Shown: one piece after another, positions 62,645 to 64,000 of the stretch | Layout: every line of letters begins with the position of its first letter | How positions within the stretch are numbered: the first letter of the stretch is position 1 | NCBI RefSeq assembly: GCF_003240565.2 | Contig: NZ_CP117256.1 | Span: forward strand, 62,001-126,000 | Source of the DNA: Rhizobium tumorigenes | GTDB taxonomy: Bacteria; Pseudomonadota; Alphaproteobacteria; Rhizobiales; Rhizobiaceae | DNA length: 64,000 nucleotides | Direction of reading: 5' to 3' | The notes under the pieces: model-generated | What the model was told of the DNA's origin: nothing | Databases searched by the model: none | Seen by the model: only the letters and a program-made list of their open reading frames with translations | Position numbers and translations under genes: made by a program

Positions 62645-62845
62645 TCAGCCCCCCTGCATGGGCGACAGGATTTCGATCCGATCGCCGTCTTCGAGGCGCC
62701 TGTCTGCCCGATCCTCGCGGTGCACGAGATCGCCATTGACTGCTGTTGCCAGCCACTCGCCTTCGTATTCGAGGACAGCAAGCAGCTCCGCCAGCGTTGC
62801 CGCCTCCAGAGCCTGGGCTTCACCATTGACGATGAGTTGTTTCAT
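62645..62845 (-). CDS. thiS: Sulfur carrier protein
   Basis: The 66-residue ubiquitin-like protein ends in the obligatory G-G (SPMQGG), which is adenylated and then thiocarboxylated. It starts with the beta strand MKQLIVNGEAQ. It is the sulfur donor to ThiG. It overlaps thiO by 4 bp. Confidence 0.94.
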   Translation of the reverse strand: MKQLIVNGEAQALEAATLAELLAVLEYEGEWLATAVNGDLVHREDRADRRLEDGDRIEILSPMQGG

Positions 62846-63828
62846 CGGGAAAACTCCTTCCTGGTGGACATGCCATTGGAAAGGCGTGTTGCGGCCTTCA
62901 CGGCCATGGCGGGTGCCAGCAGAAAACCGTGGCGATGCATGCCGGCAATCGCCAGCCCCTCCCCGGTTTCAACCACGCGCGGGACATTGTCGGCGAAGGC
63001 CGGACGGATACCGACACCGGTTTCCACCAGCCGCGCCTCGCCGAAGGCGGGATGAAGCGCGTAGGCCGCATTGAGCAGCTCCATCAGCGAGCGGGCCGAA
63101 ATCGGCCCGTCATCCTCCGTCTCGATCATCGTTGCACCGACCATGAAGCGGTGGTTGTCGCGCGGGACAACATAGATCGGATGGCGGGGATGCAGCATCC
63201 GCACCGGCCGCGACAAACTGATCTCCCCGGTTTCCAGATGCAGCATTTCGCCCCGTACGCCCCGCAATCCCGTAATGTGGGGGATAGCCGCCGGTCCGGT
63301 GCAATCGATTGTGGAAGTGTAGTGCCGTTCAGGCAGCTGGCTGGCACCGAAGTGAAACCGGCTGCCGCTGCGGACGACAGCTTCGGCCAGGCCGATCAGC
63401 GCCCGCCGCGGATCGAGATGGGCTTCAGACGAAAAGAACAGCCCCTTTTCGAACCGCCCGCCAAGCGATGGCTCGAGCTCGGCGATGGCGTCCCGGTCGA
63501 CCCAGACGTGGCCAGTCGTGCGGGATGCAGACCGGACGAGATCCGGCATGTCGCGCGGCTGCGCCACCACCAGCGTACCGTTGCGGACGACCTCGCCCGG
63601 TACGGCGTCGCTCCACCAATCGGCAGCTCCCCGGCCCAGTGCCAGAACGCTCCCGTCCGACGCCTCTCCTTCGCAATAGGGCGCAAGCATTCCGCCGGCG
63701 AAGAACGAGGCCCCGAGTCCTGCTGCATCCCGGCAATCGACGATATCGACCTCATGGCCGCGCTTGCGCAGTTCATAGGCGACGGTCAGTCCGGCGACAC
63801 CGGCACCCCTGACAAGAAACCCCGCCAT
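62842..63828 (-). CDS. thiO: Glycine oxidase
   Basis: The 328-residue FAD protein oxidises glycine to iminoacetic acid for the thiazole ring. It has the FAD motif RGAGVAGLTVAYELRKRGHEVDIVD at the N-terminus and the C-terminal GMHRHGFLLAPAMA block of the DAO superfamily. The ATG at 63828 (overlapping the thiC stop, TGATG) is preferred to the GTG three bases upstream. Confidence 0.92.
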   Translation of the reverse strand: MAGFLVRGAGVAGLTVAYELRKRGHEVDIVDCRDAAGLGASFFAGGMLAPYCEGEASDGSVLALGRGAADWWSDAVPGEVVRNGTLVVAQPRDMPDLVRSASRTTGHVWVDRDAIAELEPSLGGRFEKGLFFSSEAHLDPRRALIGLAEAVVRSGSRFHFGASQLPERHYTSTIDCTGPAAIPHITGLRGVRGEMLHLETGEISLSRPVRMLHPRHPIYVVPRDNHRFMVGATMIETEDDGPISARSLMELLNAAYALHPAFGEARLVETGVGIRPAFADNVPRVVETGEGLAIAGMHRHGFLLAPAMAVKAATRLSNGMSTRKEFSR

Positions 63829-64000
63829 CACGCTTCACCGGCTATCGTCTTGGCTGGATTTTCCACCGGCATGTAGAGATCTCCGCCGTCACGATATCTG
63901 GCAGCCATCGCCTCCAGCCCCTCCTTCTGCGCTTCGGCACGGATCTCGTGCGAGATCTTCATGGAACAGAATTTGGGTCCGCACATGGAGCAGAAATGCG
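63828..64000 (-). CDS. thiC: Phosphomethylpyrimidine synthase, partial
   Basis: Only the C-terminal 56 codons of ThiC lie in the window, cut by the right edge. ThiC turns aminoimidazole ribotide into the pyrimidine of thiamine by radical SAM chemistry. The cluster motif C-x2-C-x4-C is seen as [20 protein letters not shown], followed by the usual tail. The promoter and a probable TPP riboswitch would lie upstream, beyond the window. Confidence 0.95.
   Translation of the reverse strand, partial: HFCSMCGPKFCSMKISHEIRAEAQKEGLEAMAARYRDGGDLYMPVENPAKTIAGEA

Noticed and set aside
1..64000. CRISPR arrays, tRNA or rRNA genes
   Set aside because: No regular direct repeats with spacers and no cloverleaf or rRNA sequence was seen on either strand.

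Overview
The window looks like accessory, probably plasmid-borne, DNA of a Rhizobium (R. leguminosarum / R. etli group). The grounds are the gene content: a RopA-type porin, a Ros/MucR zinc-finger regulator, SyrB-like proteins, DUF982 and DUF4174 proteins, a thiCOSGED run at the right edge (known on an R. etli plasmid), a CinRI/RaiRI-type quorum-sensing locus, and many IS remnants and broken genes. No rRNA, tRNA, CRISPR array or replication (repABC) gene was seen.

Layout. 0.1-1.8 kb: a LuxR regulator, an AHL synthase and a small CinS-like ORF, all on the minus strand. 2.0-2.9 kb: a nucleotidyltransferase-HEPN protein. 3.0-16.4 kb: a catabolic island. It holds a C45 Ntn-hydrolase/acyltransferase, a Rossmann dehydrogenase-like protein, an alanine-racemase-like protein, an EamA exporter, a HAD phosphatase-like protein, an IclR regulator, an MmgE/PrpD protein, a three-subunit FeS/FAD amino-acid or opine dehydrogenase, and a complete polar amino acid ABC transporter. 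Two of its promoters carry the same palindrome (TCCA-N5-TGGA), which suggests one regulon, most simply under the IclR protein.

16.4-32 kb: mixed cargo. This includes an IS30-type fragment, a GNAT enzyme, a UvrA2-type ATPase, a luciferase-like monooxygenase, two more small-molecule exporters, a dead ku gene, an SRAP (YedK-like) DNA-lesion protein, a TetR/hydrolase pair with a clear operator, a YihY-family membrane protein and a porin. 32-38 kb is a graveyard: a cupin/AraC chimera, an intact IS1202-like (ISNCY) element with a putative 13-bp target duplication, an IS66 remnant, two copies of a structured repeat of about 118 bp, and a porin/methyltransferase remnant. A YdcF-family gene sits among them.

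38.3-41.1 kb: three consecutive SyrB-like genes followed by a Ros/MucR regulator. 42.1-45.2 kb: a lone sugar-type periplasmic binding protein next to a chemoreceptor, which suggests a sensing pair. 45.3-47.4 kb: a decayed sulfonate/taurine-type ABC operon in which only the ATPase is intact. 49.0-60.0 kb: a tightly overlapped operon for import and breakdown of a peptide-like or gamma-glutamyl compound. It holds a GntR regulator, two paralogous binding proteins at its two ends, permeases and ATPases of the Dpp/Opp type, an SDR, a polysaccharide deacetylase and a gamma-glutamyltranspeptidase-like enzyme, and it ends in a rho-independent terminator. 60.5-64.0 kb: thiamine synthesis genes thiC(partial)-O-S-G-E-D on the minus strand.

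All functions are read from translated sequence by family recognition. No database search was run.
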